Assembly (NCBI RefSeq): GCF_040183065.1
Contig: NC_091120.1
Coordinates: 14,431,708 to 14,495,707 of the forward strand
Source of the DNA: Periplaneta americana
Taxonomy: Eukaryota > Arthropoda > Insecta > Blattodea > Blattidae
Length of the DNA: 64,000 nucleotides
Direction of reading: 5' to 3'
The notes under the pieces are model-generated. The model was not told the origin of the DNA. It saw only the letters and a list, made by a program, of their open reading frames with translations, and ran no database searches. Within the stretch, counting starts at the first letter, position 1; every line of letters starts with the position of its first letter. Of this stretch, positions 34,082-44,864 are shown piece by piece. Both the position numbers and the translations under genes were made by a program.

Positions 34082-34581
34082 AAATGACCGACTCCCTTGC
34101 TGTCAATGAAGGACACAACCAAAAGACAGACGCATACTTACGTAATGATACTAATATTGTGATTTCTCTAAGTATAACAGGGAGTGAGCTAATGTTATAC
34201 GTATACGTGTCTATTTGTTAAGAGATATGTGTAAACCGTGAAATCATATTTTACTACATACCAGTTGAGATCATGCCTTATTGGTGTTACTTACGAGGTT
34301 CCAACCAATCTTCGACTGCTGACTTGAAATTGACTACTATTTATTTTAAGACTGTATTTTTGTAATACGTTTTCTCATATTGTATGAAAGACAACTTGAG
34401 TTAGCTTCCCCTGCTCAAAATTTCATGCTACGCCACTGTTGGTTTGCTTCCTAACAGGTGCTTGTATTGAATTACTTTGTTACGAAAGTAATAAAAATAT
34501 TCAGTGGTAGCATTTGTGTGTATTTAAATGGTGTATATATGTAGTTAGTTGAAGCGTTTGTAAATTGCACTTCTAAAGAAT

Positions 34582-35731
34582 ATGGCTCCAATTTTTTTTT
34601 TCAAATTAAAAGAGAAGAAGCTTCATAGTCAAACTAAAGAAGTTATAAATAATGTATTGATGTTTATGTCTAACAAAGCTTCTCAAAGAACTGAAATTTC
34701 TCTACATAACGTTCACGAGCAAGTGATAATGGCTGCAGGTGTGTCCTGTAGTAATATCCAAAAAATTGTGACAAACAAGGAAAATGGAGAATAGCCGGAT
34801 GAGAAGAAAAGAATTAAAAACAGTGTCTTGAACCTATACACATTTGATGACAGTGTAGTGCAAAGAATGGTGTATGATTTTTACATCACTGAGGAATGTG
34901 TTCTAGTAGCAACTGCATTAAGTAAGAAACTGACTTTAATAGAGGCAATACTAGTGTTACAACTCTGCTGAAAAGACTGGGGTTTTCTTGGAAGAAAACG
35001 AAAACAAATAGGTAGTTCTAGTTGAAAAATACGATATTAGGTAAAACAGGATAAACTACTCAAGGCAAAATTCTAATTATCGAACTGAGAAAAGAAATAT
35101 TGTGTATCTCGGTGAGTTATAAATTCTGTCATTTCATCTGCACAGCAAGTCTTGGAGCAACGACTCAGCACATGGACTTCTAGTGTCGCTATCAAATGGG
35201 CAGTGTTTAAAAATGAGACACTCTCGAGGTGAGCAAATGTTTGTCTCAAATGTCCTACTGATGTGAAAAGCTTAGCAGAGATCTGGGGATTAATATTCTT
35301 ATCATCATCATCATCCTTCATGCATTAGGAAATTGATTCCTGTAGCAGCTACTGAAACTGGTCCATCCATCTTTTGGCTGGTCTTCCAATATCTCTTCTT
35401 CCCCGAGGTTTATATTTCCAAAACTTATATGGTATCCTGTCCTCCTGCATCCTTGAAATGTGAGACATCCATGTATTCCTACATTCTTCTATTTTGTTGT
35501 TTAATTCATATATCCCAAGTTCTTCTCTTATTTCTTCGTTTCTTTTATGTTTAATATTCTTATATGAATCAAATTGGCGTTCTCTCTGTGTAAATGTTAA
35601 AAAGAAATTGAAAATGATTATATGGAATGCAAGTTATTTTCTGATGATATCATAGACCTTGGTGGTATCAGTGATGACAATGATGGTCATTCTAGTTGTG
35701 ACAATGAAATGAGTAGGATGGCAGAGCTTGA
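34582..35731 (+). pseudogene. Tc1/IS630-type transposase relic, interrupted by a LINE
   Basis: The start gives LHSQTKEVINNVLMFMSNKA and AAGVSCSNIQKIVTNKENGE (helix-turn-helix). After an in-frame stop come LNLYTFDDSVVQRMVYDFYI, RLGFSWKKTKTNR-type sequence near 34975-35010 and RNIVYLGEL near 35094. The family has YLDE(T) at that point, so the first catalytic Asp has become Gly. The C-terminal acidic tail resumes after the LINE insertion: ENDYMECKLFSDDIIDLGGI to MAELEDSD and a stop at 35731. Element ends were not found. The relic lies in the last KCNIP intron, antisense to the host gene. Confidence 0.72.
35303..35551 (-). mobile_element. Short 5'-truncated LINE (RTE-like, second family)
   Basis: An exact 13-bp duplication TTAATATTCTTAT (35290-35302, 35552-35564) encloses it. 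The minus strand encodes LNNKIEECRNTWMSHISRMQ and KPRGRRDIGRPAKRWMDQFQ with a stop, then a (GAT)n-type tail. The C-terminal motif is RTE-like but different from the main RTE. Confidence 0.87.
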
Positions 35732-36084
35732 AGACTCTGACTAGCAGTTTATGGTAAGAGGTCAATATTTTCAATTAGATGTTCAGTGCACACCTTTTGT
35801 CATTTTCACTCTGGCCTCTCCCCTTTTCAAGTGACTTCAACCAGGCTTTCAGATCTCTTGCGCTAGCTGTAACACAAAATTTATCTAGAGGAATAAATTG
35901 TATGGTCGTCACATCAAAAAAAAGAAAAAGTTTATTACCATTTAACTCGATTTATCTGTTATAAAGGCGGAACATAGAGAATGGTTAATTGAAAAATGGA
36001 TAATCTGTTTCATTAATTTTGGTGGGCTTTGAAGGATTCTGTTGCTTTTTTCCTGCATTTTCCAAAACAAGTTATGCATCCATA

Positions 36085-36476
36085 CTTGTTTTTTTGAAAG
36101 ATGGGACATGACAGGAGCGTTGCGATTGGAAAAACAACTGAATGTCACATAGTGTGATAGGCCTGTTGCTATGGTAACAACGGTTGAGTTGCCAAACTTA
36201 CAGTTTCCATATGGCGAGTGCTTAATAGCTCTCTTGGCTACATTTATTGTGCACACAATGTTAGCATTGGCACGTTTCGTCTTTGATTCTCTGTCGAGTT
36301 TTGTATTGTTTTCTTACCTTCGCGTCAATTGTCAATGAATGTTTTAACGTCAGCCATCTTAACGACAATTGCTAGCTACCATCAGGTGGCAGTGTGGTAG
36401 TCCATATTGGCAACATGACATTGTAGTTCCAAGCTCGGCCGCTTAACTGTCATGTCCCGTCTTTAAAAAAAACAAG
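36085..36476. mobile_element. MITE with about 28-bp TIRs and TA duplication
   Basis: CTTGTTTTTTTGAAAGATGG through GACATGACAG at the left is mirrored by CTGTCATGTCCCGTC and TTTAAAAAAAACAAG at the right, with TA on both sides. The TA target suggests Tc1/mariner mobilisation. There is no coding content. Confidence 0.8.
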
Positions 36477-37033
36477 TATAGCGAAGTCAAGTGATCAGGG
36501 CGTGTATATTTCAGAAAGTAGAGAAGTCATTACTATACACTACTTTAAAAATCTCGTCTTTCCTTTTTTTTCTTTTCTTTTCTTTCTTTCTTTCTTTCTT
36601 TTTTTTTTTTTTGTGACACATAATCAGTGAACTGAGGTTCTACTTTATATAGGTATATCTAATATTTAGAATAACAAATTTTTTTGGTTAGATTTGTTAT
36701 TGAAGTAAGGTTATTAGCACAGATATAAAAAGAATAGTTGCGTTCAGCTGGGACAGCACTAAGGCAATGAAATCATTGAACATCTTGCTGGCTGACAGTG
36801 CTTCGGATTTGCTGTAACTGCAGTTGCAATTTTTTGTAGCAACATTTTTTCACTGGTCACTTAGCGAAGTTGCAAAGGTATGATGGTTTGTAAACACGGT
36901 GGACATTTTGGAATCTGGTAGTTCAGCCTATCACAGCTGCCACCACTCATAAAAAATTAATAGCTGAGTTAGTGCTGTTCCGGCTGACTGAAGTTCATTT
37001 GAAAACTAGTAAATTTTTTGTGATTATACTCAC

Positions 37034-37096
37034 CATAGAACAATAATTTATGAATTCATCTACTGTGATAACACCATCATTATTCAAATCTAATTT
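37034..37096 (-). CDS. KCNIP: KCNIP, exon with EF hand 4
   Basis: KLDLNNDGVITVDEFINYCS plus M lies between acceptor TTTTTTTTGCAG and donor ATG/GTGAGT. It contains a complete calcium loop D-L-N-N-D-G-V-I-T-V-D-E with Asp at loop position 1 and Glu at 12. EF hand 4 in KChIPs binds Ca and shapes the cleft that holds the Kv4 N terminus. The exon is 63 bases, phase 0 at both ends. Confidence 0.93.
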
Positions 37097-37381
37097 CTGC
37101 AAAAAAAAGACAATTATTGTTAACCTAATTACTTGAGATGTTAGAAAGTTTAAGATAATATTTTGAAGATTAAGTCTACATTAATGTAGTTTTGACTATT
37201 TGTACTAAGATTTGATATGGTGTTTCTTGGACCATGTGCTGCAACAGCTTCAGTAGGTGCAAAATGACATCTGTAAACATCTTTATAAAAAAAATAACTG
37301 CAGCATAAACACTGCTTCTATATATTCATTGACATGTTGCCTGCTCTGTTCTAAATTATAAAATAAGTCTTGTAACTGTAC

Positions 37382-37520
37382 CTTAAATATTTTATTAACA
37401 TGTGACTGTGGACAATGGTGTGATATATTCCCACTGTCTCCCAACAGTTCATATATTGCGGTAATTACAGCAAGCATCTCTGCCCTTGTGATGTAACCAT
37501 CGTGATTTACATCATATAAA
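37382..37520 (-). CDS. KCNIP: KCNIP, exon with EF hand 3
   Basis: After CCTTGCAG the exon completes a split Ser codon. It reads LYDVNHDGYITRAEMLAVIT, with a full EF-hand loop D-V-N-H-D-G-Y-I-T-R-A-E, then AIYELLGDSGNISHHCPQSH and VNKIFK before the donor GTACAG. The non-loop part between EF3 and EF4 is typical of KChIPs (the family has MMGKCTYP-like sequence here). 139 bases, phases agree with both neighbours. Confidence 0.93.
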
Positions 37521-37714
37521 CTGCAAGGAAATATTCCATAGCGTTAGTCATGTTACTCAACAGAGTTGGTTCATTTTAATGTCATATTTGTAAACCTGTC
37601 CGTGACTAAAACTAGTCTCTTTCACAAGAGCTTACAATTTTAACACTAAAAGCGTATGTAGCTAAGAGAACTGCACAACTGAAATTTTAATATGAGCTAT
37701 ATGGAATTATTCTA

Positions 37715-39051
37715 CAGTAGCGTGCAAATTAATCCGAACAACGTAATTACTTATGCAAAAACACTCAAACGGGATTAAAAAAGGGATCTAAGACATACCT
37801 CAGTAATCTATGTGGCCTCCCTTGTTCCTAATAACAGCTCTGAGACGATTTGGCATGGATTCCACTAATTTCCCACAAATATTCTTCATTTCTTCATCGC
37901 GAAACCATACACCAATGAGGGCAGAAATCATCTTCTCCTTTGTAGAACAATCCATTTTTTGCATTCTTCTTTGACCATAAGTTCTCAATGGGGTTGATGT
38001 CGGGTGAGTTGCCTGGCCAGGGGAGTACCTGAATATTCTTCTTGTTGAAGAATTCTGTAGTTTTTCGAGACATATGGCATGGTGCCAGGTCTTGTTGGAA
38101 CACATCTCTGCCATCCAGAAATGATTTTTGCAGCTGGGGTACGATTCTGGTTTCCAATAAGTGAATATATTTGTCAGAATTCATCATTCCCTTGATAGGT
38201 ATTAATGCTCCAGGCCCTTCATGTGTAAAACAACCCCAAAACATTACTTTAGGGGGGTATTTGGGTGCTTGTTGGAGATGAGCTGCTGTTACTTTTTCGG
38301 ATCCTTTCCGTACGTAAGAAACACGGTGGCTGTGGTCCTCGAAATGAGACTCATCGGAAAAAGTACATTCTTCCAGTCATTCACTGTCCAGTGTTGATGT
38401 AATTTTGCCCACATTAAGTGTTTTTTGCACATAACAGGGGTCAGCAGTTGCTTCTTAATAGGCTTATGAGCCCTTTGTCCAGCTTCCAAAGCCTACGCCG
38501 CACTGTTGTGACGTGAATATTCGCCCCAGTGGTAGCCATTAACTCGCGGGTTAAGTCGACAGCAGTTAGTCTAGGATTTAATTTACTTTTCCTGACAATT
38601 AAACGATCATCTCCAGGTGAAGTCTTCCTTTTCCAGCCACAGTTTCCTTTTTTCTGGGGTGTGATGGATCCAGTCTCCCTGTATCGTTTTATGATCGAAT
38701 TAACAGTTGTCAAACCGATGTGACATTCTGCAGCAATTTGCCTCTGTGTCATAGAAGAATGCTCTGCTAATGTTATAATTTTAGACCGTTTTCGTGGAGT
38801 TGTATACATCTGTGAAGACGACAGAATGTACACAGGGTTGCAGTATTAAGTCTTCAACACAACTGAAATGCTTATAAGTACAAAACGACAGGCAAAATGT
38901 CACATATTATAAAAAAATAATAACGACAGACCTTCAACAATGGAATTACACGTACTACAGATGTCAATTAAAGCGGTATGAGCAGCTGTGAGGCCAACAA
39001 TGACAGAAAATGTAAAAATATGTCGTGTTCGGATTAATTTGCACGCTACTG
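37715..39051 (-). mobile_element. Tc1-type transposon, complete ends
   Basis: The ends CAGTAGCGTGCAAATTAATC and the inverted GATTAATTTGCACGCTACTG agree over about 26 bases and are flanked by TA. Length 1337 bp is normal for Tc1. It lies in the KCNIP intron, with its right end only 54 bases from the donor of the exon at 39106, in the same orientation as the gene. Confidence 0.93.
37800..38833 (-). pseudogene. Tc1-type DD34E transposase, a few frameshifts
   Basis: The N terminus carries the paired-like HTH (MTQRQIAAECHIGLTTVNSI, IKRYRETGSITPQKKGN) and the second HTH up to TTVRRRLWKLDKG. Then come KKHLMWAKLHQHWTVNDWKN, FSDESHF (first catalytic Asp), VMFWGCFTHEGPGALIPIKG, FQQDLAPCHMS (second Asp) and WPGNSPDINPIENLW with the final Glu. 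The C terminus is MPNRLRAVIRNKGGHIDY. All three catalytic residues are visible, but the reading frame shifts near 38450, 38360 and 38000. The protein would bind the TIRs and cut at TA, so this copy is recently dead. Confidence 0.92.
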
Positions 39052-39105
39052 TATTAAAACAGATACATTAAAGCACAATTTCGTTGAGATATTAGTTTAA
39101 CTTAC

Positions 39106-39244
39106 GAGAAAGCCCATCGAAGTCTTTCCTGTAATGTCCCCTTCATGACGATAGAGAGTCCGAGCATGAAGTCTCTGAATGTGATGGTTCCCGAGTGCTC
39201 TCGGTCCAGTGCAGCGAACACGTAGTGCGCATAGTGACTCGAAT
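39106..39244 (-). CDS. KCNIP: KCNIP, exon with EF hand 2
   Basis: The first two bases complete the Asp codon split from the preceding exon (PLG-D). The exon reads SSHYAHYVFAALDREHSGTI, then TFRDFMLGLSIVMKGTLQER and LRWAF, and ends before GTAAG in a split Ser codon. EF hand 2 loop D-R-E-H-S-G-T-I-T-F-R-D has Asp where most calcium loops have Glu at position 12, as in other KChIPs. The GLSI..RGT.QE.L.WAF stretch is a strong family signature. Confidence 0.93.
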
Positions 39245-40510
39245 CTTCACCATGAAATAAAGGTTATAATTAGTTGGGCCTTTCAACCATATATGTCAAA
39301 ATGTGCTGCTTAAAGTTTTCCAAAATACAAACAGTAATTTTTTCCTTTGAATATTGTCGTTTACGCAATGAACTGGTAACTAGTAAATTCCTCTTTTAGA
39401 AGAAACAGATAAAAATATAAAATCAATTAAAACGAGAAAGGTTTGAATTGGACTTTTTTCATTGTTGGTGGAAAAATAAAAATACTGATATGCTGAAAAA
39501 AGTATAGAATGTTTCGAAGTTTAGACCTACCAGTATCTCTGTTTTTGTACCATTGCCATTTAATGGCACATACTTTCTCATTATACTTATACACAGTAAC
39601 TAATGAAAATGCTATTTGAAAATTAACAAGTCATCCACCATTTTAATACAGTTACAACAAAATGGTCATTTCACTTCAAATCAATAATTTGATACTCTTC
39701 ATCATGTTGGGAGGAGATTGCCATTTTGTTGAACAGTTATTCAAAAGACAAAACCACATTACTGACCAACAATTGAAAACAATGCATTAATTTATAATAC
39801 CTCTGACATTCTACGAAATAACAGAATATATTTTAAGAAATTTAGTGCAATGTGAGTATACACACACAAACATTGTCTAAGGAACACCATTATTTTTGTT
39901 TAGTTCTCAATTAAAGAACGTGATGCGATATAAGTAACATATTTTACTTACACACACACCTACGCAGATATGTACATACATATATACCAGGGATGTATTT
40001 CAGGCTTGGCTGGCCACTACTCCAAGGCACTATTTTTCGAGGCCGGGTGACACCAGGACACTTTTCTGATTTTAATTCATTTTGTATTTATAAAAAATTA
40101 TGTTTTATTCATATTTAAGCAATTTCATAGTGAGATCTAACATACAGCAGTTTGGTAGAAACTATTAAAATTAAGGGAAAACAAAAAAAACTTATAATTT
40201 AGAATTCACAGCCACATGAGAACAGTGCTGATAATATGTAATTAACTTGTAAATCCGTAATATTCATTACCGGTACCTAATTAAAAAATAGAGAATATAT
40301 TCTGAATAATTATCAACAAGATCTGACAGATTTTTACACGCGAACACTGGTTTGAAATGTAGAATTTTCTGAAACTTTGTTAAAGAACAGTTGATAACAG
40401 TATTGTTACAATGACATTGAACTTAAAATTTTCCTGCATTGATAAATGATAACTGATGATACTTGTACAAAATTGACGCATATAGGTGTATGATGTTCTT
40501 CTACACTGAC
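39245..40510 (-). other. KCNIP intron between EF1/linker and EF2 exons
   Basis: 1.27 kb of AT-rich sequence with a short (CA)n run near 39950. No transposon with clear ends was recognised, unlike the other large introns. Confidence 0.5.
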
Positions 40511-40717
40511 CTCCGAGTGGAAAGAATTTGGCATAAATGTTTTTGAAAGTGAGCTCATTTATGGCTCCACTCGGACACTCCTGCTTGAATGCTCGGTACA
40601 CCCATCGTATTTCAGCCTTGGAGAATTTTGTAGCTGCGGTAATGTCATCCAGGTTGTCTGGGCGGTACCGCACTGCTGGACTCCCCAGGCCATCCTCATC
40701 TTCCACCTCCTCATCTG
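40511..40717 (-). CDS. KCNIP: KCNIP, upstream exon with KChIP core start and EF hand 1
   Basis: KChIPs are cytosolic EF-hand subunits that bind Kv4 channel N termini and control their surface density and inactivation. The exon carries VRYRPDNLDDITAATKFSKA, EIRWVYRAFKQECPSGAINE and LTFKNIYAKFFPLGG. This is the conserved core start with the degenerate EF hand 1 (ECPSG with no proper calcium loop), as in the family. The donor G/GTCAGT splits an Asp codon shared with 39244. The start is set at the acceptor TTGTCAG (40718-40720), three bases before another possible AG; the acidic lead ADEEVEDEDG would be in frame. The variable N-terminal exon(s) lie beyond this point and were not recognised. The five exons give about 198 residues, close to a normal KChIP core. 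Confidence 0.9.
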
Positions 40718-40984
40718 CTGACAACATTGAAGCATTAGTACAAACGTGTTGTAGGACACAAATGATTTGAATACATTCGGTTCTCATTCAGTTTAGAAAA
40801 AAAGACATACTGCTTTAAAATGCTGGCTGGCACACATTTCGTATATGACAGAAATAAATAAACAGGGTGGCCCATATAAAGTGTTACAAGTTAATATCTC
40901 TTAAATGAATATATAAAACTGAATGCTTTGTCTTCTAAATTTTATTGGGGGAAGCGGTTTTGCAAACTGTGATATGGGCAATAT

Positions 40985-41945
40985 TCTCTGGGGCCCTTAT
41001 AAAAATTTTAAATTATAGGTCTTTTCTTGGTAGTGTGTTGGTTTGAAGAAGTGATAATGAATGTATGGATTTTATTGTTGGTAATGTATTGGTTGTTAAG
41101 GAGAGAATGTTTTTTAATAGTATATTATGAAATTAGTTTAAAATGTTACACTTTATTGTTTTGCCAATTTAAATGTTGATCTAGCCAAATAGCTGGAATG
41201 TAGTTTCGTGTACGTATTCTATCATATTTATTCTACTGTATCATAGTAAGCGGTGCTAGATAGGTTTGCATTTTTGTTTTGAGGCAATTGAAAAGAGATT
41301 GCTATAGTTTTTTTCTTTGTTTACTATTAGCTTATTTGTTTCGAACCACTTAACTAATTTAATTCATTGTTATTTTCATTTTCTCCTTTCATGAAAATAG
41401 TTGTCAGCAAAAAGAGTTAATTTTGTATGAGTGGAGTGGAAGTCTAAATCACTGATATATACTAAGAACAATATTGGTCCAAGAATAGGTCCTTGTGGCA
41501 CTCCATATTTAATATGATTTTCACTAGATAATGTACTACTAATTATTATATCAGTCTTTTTGTCTACATAAGTAACTTCTACAACTTGCCTGGGATTTTC
41601 TGGATATGATTTTAATCCATCTAAAGCTATCTCTCTAAATCCAAATGCTTGTAGTTTTTCTAGTAAAATAGTGTGGGCTATGAAATTAAAAGTTTTTGAC
41701 AAATCTGGAAACAGTCCTATAGTTACATCTTCATTGTCCATAGACTCATATACATTTTTAAGAAATTCAGTTATGGCAGTGTTTGTAGATTTCCCTTGGT
41801 AAAACCCATGTTGAGTGTCTGTTAGAATATATTATTTCACGAATGTTGCAAGTCTAGAATGCATAACTTTTTCTAATATTTTTGATAAACAGGAAAGTAG
41901 AGATGCCGGTCTATAATTTTCTACTATCATACTTCTTCAGAACTT
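40985..41945 (-). pseudogene. Jockey/CR1-type LINE reverse transcriptase fragment
   Basis: The minus strand reads TDTQHGFYQG-like sequence near 41815, then VTIGLFPDLSKTFNFIAHTI (the catalytic Asp survives in PDLSK), YGVPQGPILGPILFLVYISD and LTLFADN where FADD is expected. After a frame change it continues FETNKLIVNKEK and IWLDQHLNWQN. The second catalytic Asp of FADD has become Asn, so the copy is inactive even apart from the shifts. Confidence 0.82.
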
Positions 41946-42075
41946 TTAATATATATATATATATATATATATAACGACTTTATCTTTGCTATCTTGAACA
42001 TATTTGAGTGTATATTATCAAACAATGTCATTTATATGCATCTTTTGAGTGACTGTTGAACTGGAATATGCGAAT

Positions 42076-42903
42076 CAGTGGCGTAGCATGAAATTTTGAG
42101 CAGGGGAAGCTAACTCAAGTTGTCTTTCATGCAATGTGAGAAAACGTATTACAAAAATACAGCCTTAAAATAAATAGTAGTCAATGTCAAGTCAGCAGTT
42201 GGAACATCGTAACACCAATAAGGCATGACCTCAAATGATATGTAGTAAAATATGATTTCACGGTTTATACATATCTCTTAACAAATAGACACGTATAAGT
42301 ATAACATTAGCTCACTCCCTGTCATACTTAGAGAAATCACAATATTATAATCATTACGTAAGTATGCGTCTGTCTTTTGGTTGTGTCCTTCATTGACAGC
42401 AAGGGAGTCGGTCATTTCTTTTTTAAATCACACTTTTTTTCGTAAGTCAGTCTTGATAATACAATTGTCCTAAAAATTCAAGTAAATTGGTGTCAGGAAC
42501 TGTTATTTCACTCATTATTTATTATATCAGCCACAATGCACACTAACACTTCAACTGAACACAACTGACGAAAAGGGATAACTCGGAAACTACTTATTTT
42601 AAATGTTAAAGCTAGCTTCTTGCGAGCCTTGCGACTAGGGTAGTTTAGTTAGAAAGGGATGGAAAATCTGCGGGGTGGATTACACAGAAGAAACCAGTCT
42701 GCTTGGAAGCTGGTGTGTGCAGGCTTCTTGTTTACTGCTGCATCACAAATCATCCTGAGCTGCCGCATCACAATATTTAACGCGTAAATATAAATTCCAT
42801 TAAAATTAATAAATAATTTTGTCCATAAACTGCAGATTTATTATGAAATTATTATTAACTGGGGAAGCTGAGCTTTTCAGCTGACATTGACGCTACGCCA
42901 CTG
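42076..42903. mobile_element. hAT-type element (CAGTGGCGTAG ends), short non-autonomous copy
   Basis: It begins CAGTGGCGTAGCATGAAATT and ends with inverted GACGCTACGCCACTG. The exact 8-bp duplication ATGCGAAT is at 42068-42075 and 42904-42911. Sequence agrees with the outer parts of 32680-34438 in reverse orientation. No open frame of note. Confidence 0.92.
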
Positions 42904-42911
42904 ATGCGAAT

Positions 42912-43367
42912 ATACTGAAGTTAGTAATCTGATGAACTGACTTATTACGAAGCATTTAGAACGTGCAATGATAAAGCCATCTTCATAACACTGGTTTTTG
43001 TTTGTTTACATATTGATATAATACAGAGTCACACAATAGCAAGGTCCTAGCCCATGCTCTGCATCATAAATAACAATATAAATGTGCAGTTGCACCGATT
43101 GTGTTATTTATGGCCTGCATAAACAGGCGGTGCTAGAGAGTGGGTTGAAGTATCTTCATAAAATGCTTGTATAAATAAAGTGAAGGGAGGGTTCGATTCT
43201 TATTGATAGAGGCGGTCTGAGTCACCAGAATATAGCCATTAAACTGTCAGTTCTATATTTACGTTCCTCCTGGTTAATTATAACTTTATAACTAATCCAT
43301 TTTACATTGGCACTTGTAACATGGTCACAGATCAGATTGCTTACTGCTGATTGAAACTTTTTTTAGT
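42912..43367. other. Spacer without a recognised feature
   Basis: Mixed AT-rich sequence between the hAT-type element and the SINE pair. I see no gene, RNA or element end in it. Confidence 0.45.
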
Positions 43368-43672
43368 AGGTTATTTTACGACGCTGTATCAACATCTCAG
43401 GTTATTTAGCGTCTGAATGAGATTAAGGTGATAATGGCGGTGAAATGAATCCGGGGTCCAGCACCGAAAGTTACCCAGCATTTGCTCGTATTGGGTTGAG
43501 GGAAAACCCCGCGAAAAACCTCAACGTGTGGTTTTCCCTCAACCCATTAAGAGCAAATGCTGATAACTTTCGGCGCTGGATCCTGGACTCATTTCGCTGG
43601 CTTTATCACCATTTCACTCAAACGCTAGATAACCATCGCATTTGCTGAAGTGTTGTAAAATAAACCAGTTTA
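43368..43672. mobile_element. Two SINE tails in inverted (head-to-head) arrangement
   Basis: 43368-43527 is the minus-strand form of the SINE body and tail. 43528-43672 is a plus-strand copy of the same part (GGTTTTCCCTCAACCCATTA and CTGGATCCTGGACTCATTTC). Together they make an imperfect palindrome of about 2 x 150 bases. The tRNA-like head is missing from both arms. Confidence 0.8.
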
Positions 43673-43737
43673 GAAGTAATACATAACAGGATATTTAGTT
43701 TCGAACATTTATTTAGACTAGCGGGGGATGTGCACCA

Positions 43738-44673
43738 GTGGCGGCTGATTGACTGAGGCAAGTGAGGCCGGGCCTCAGTCAATTGGCTTAACTGAAATCA
43801 AATTTTGTTTTTATGTAAAGTATTAGTTATTTGAATGAAGTATATATCGCTGTAGAAGCATTTGAAAACTTTGTGATGTAGATAGACCTGTTTTGCAGTA
43901 AAATTTGTTCCTGAGGCCAGAATCGCTCGTGCCGGGTCTGCTTCTGGATTTTCGTTTGTCTTCGCGGGCTTTTGACGTTGAGCTTTAAACGTTGTAACTG
44001 AGGCACAATTCGTCTGGCCTGGTCAGGTTTCACTCCTCTCAACCATGGGCCGGCCTCAAGAGTAGAGTGGGTGAGAATAGGGTGACTTGTTTTCCTAAAT
44101 AGACCATAAATAACAAACATTCCAGCTCTTTGGCAGGCAGAGACCCACACTATTCTCTCCTCTTATGTCTTAGTTTATGACTTAAGCGAGGGTGTTGTTC
44201 TATTGTACTTCGTGTAGTGAATCTGGGCCAATGTTGTTATGTATTTCGGGAAAATATAAACAGAAACAAATGCCAGAAATAATTCTGGTGTAGTTAATTC
44301 ATTGTTGGAGTGTCCTTTTTCGAGAAGAAATAATATTGAAAAAAAGGAAGTTTTAAATAAAGAGATAGCCGACCGAGATACCTATGACATCGCTGACAAT
44401 TTTTCTGACAGATAATCTTAAAACGCGAGTTTCTATTGCATCCTGGTATGGGCAACATAAATGGTTAAGTCGTAATGTGGAGCAAAATAAACTTCTCTGT
44501 TGGCCTTGTTCGTTGCTGTCAAAGGAAAAAAATAAAAAAAAAGAAAGAAAGGGGAATTTAAACACATAATATGGGTTGCTTCATCACACTGAAACAATCA
44601 CTGAAACTCACAGCATAACAGCTTATTTGGTGAGTGAAATTATTATTTTTCATTGATAGTAATAAGAATAGTT

Positions 44674-44738
<65 letters not shown>

Positions 44739-44856
44739 AGTAATAATGATATTAATAATATAACATCATAATATCATAAATAAACATTTTCTATCGGAGG
44801 CATTCAAACTAGTTGCATCTGGCCTCACCGAGGATTTGGATCACCGGCCGCTACTG
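43738..44856. mobile_element. hAT-type non-autonomous element, complete
   Basis: It starts CAGTGGCGGCTGATTGACTG and ends ATCACCGGCCGCTACTG. The 8-bp duplication is ATGTGCAC/ATGTACAC (43730-43737, 44857-44864; one difference). It contains a (TAA)n tract of about 24 units at 44659-44737. Partial second copy at 1-358. ORFs at 43827-44150 and 44353-44565 show no domain. Confidence 0.85.
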
Positions 44857-44864
44857 ATGTACAC

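Larger units (their letters stand above)
32680..34438. mobile_element. hAT-type element (CAGTGGC ends) carrying an inner transposon
   Basis: It starts CAGTGGCATAGCGTCAATGT and ends with the inverted form CATGCTACGCCACTG. An exact 8-bp duplication TTGGTTTG lies at 32672-32679 and 34439-34446. The outer 0.83 kb is the same element as 42076-42903, in opposite orientation. The difference is an inner insertion at 33153-34081. Confidence 0.9.

Noticed and set aside
40862-40990. Transposon starting ACAGGGTGGCCCATATAAAG
   Set aside because: Only one end-like sequence was seen, with no inverted partner or duplication within the window.
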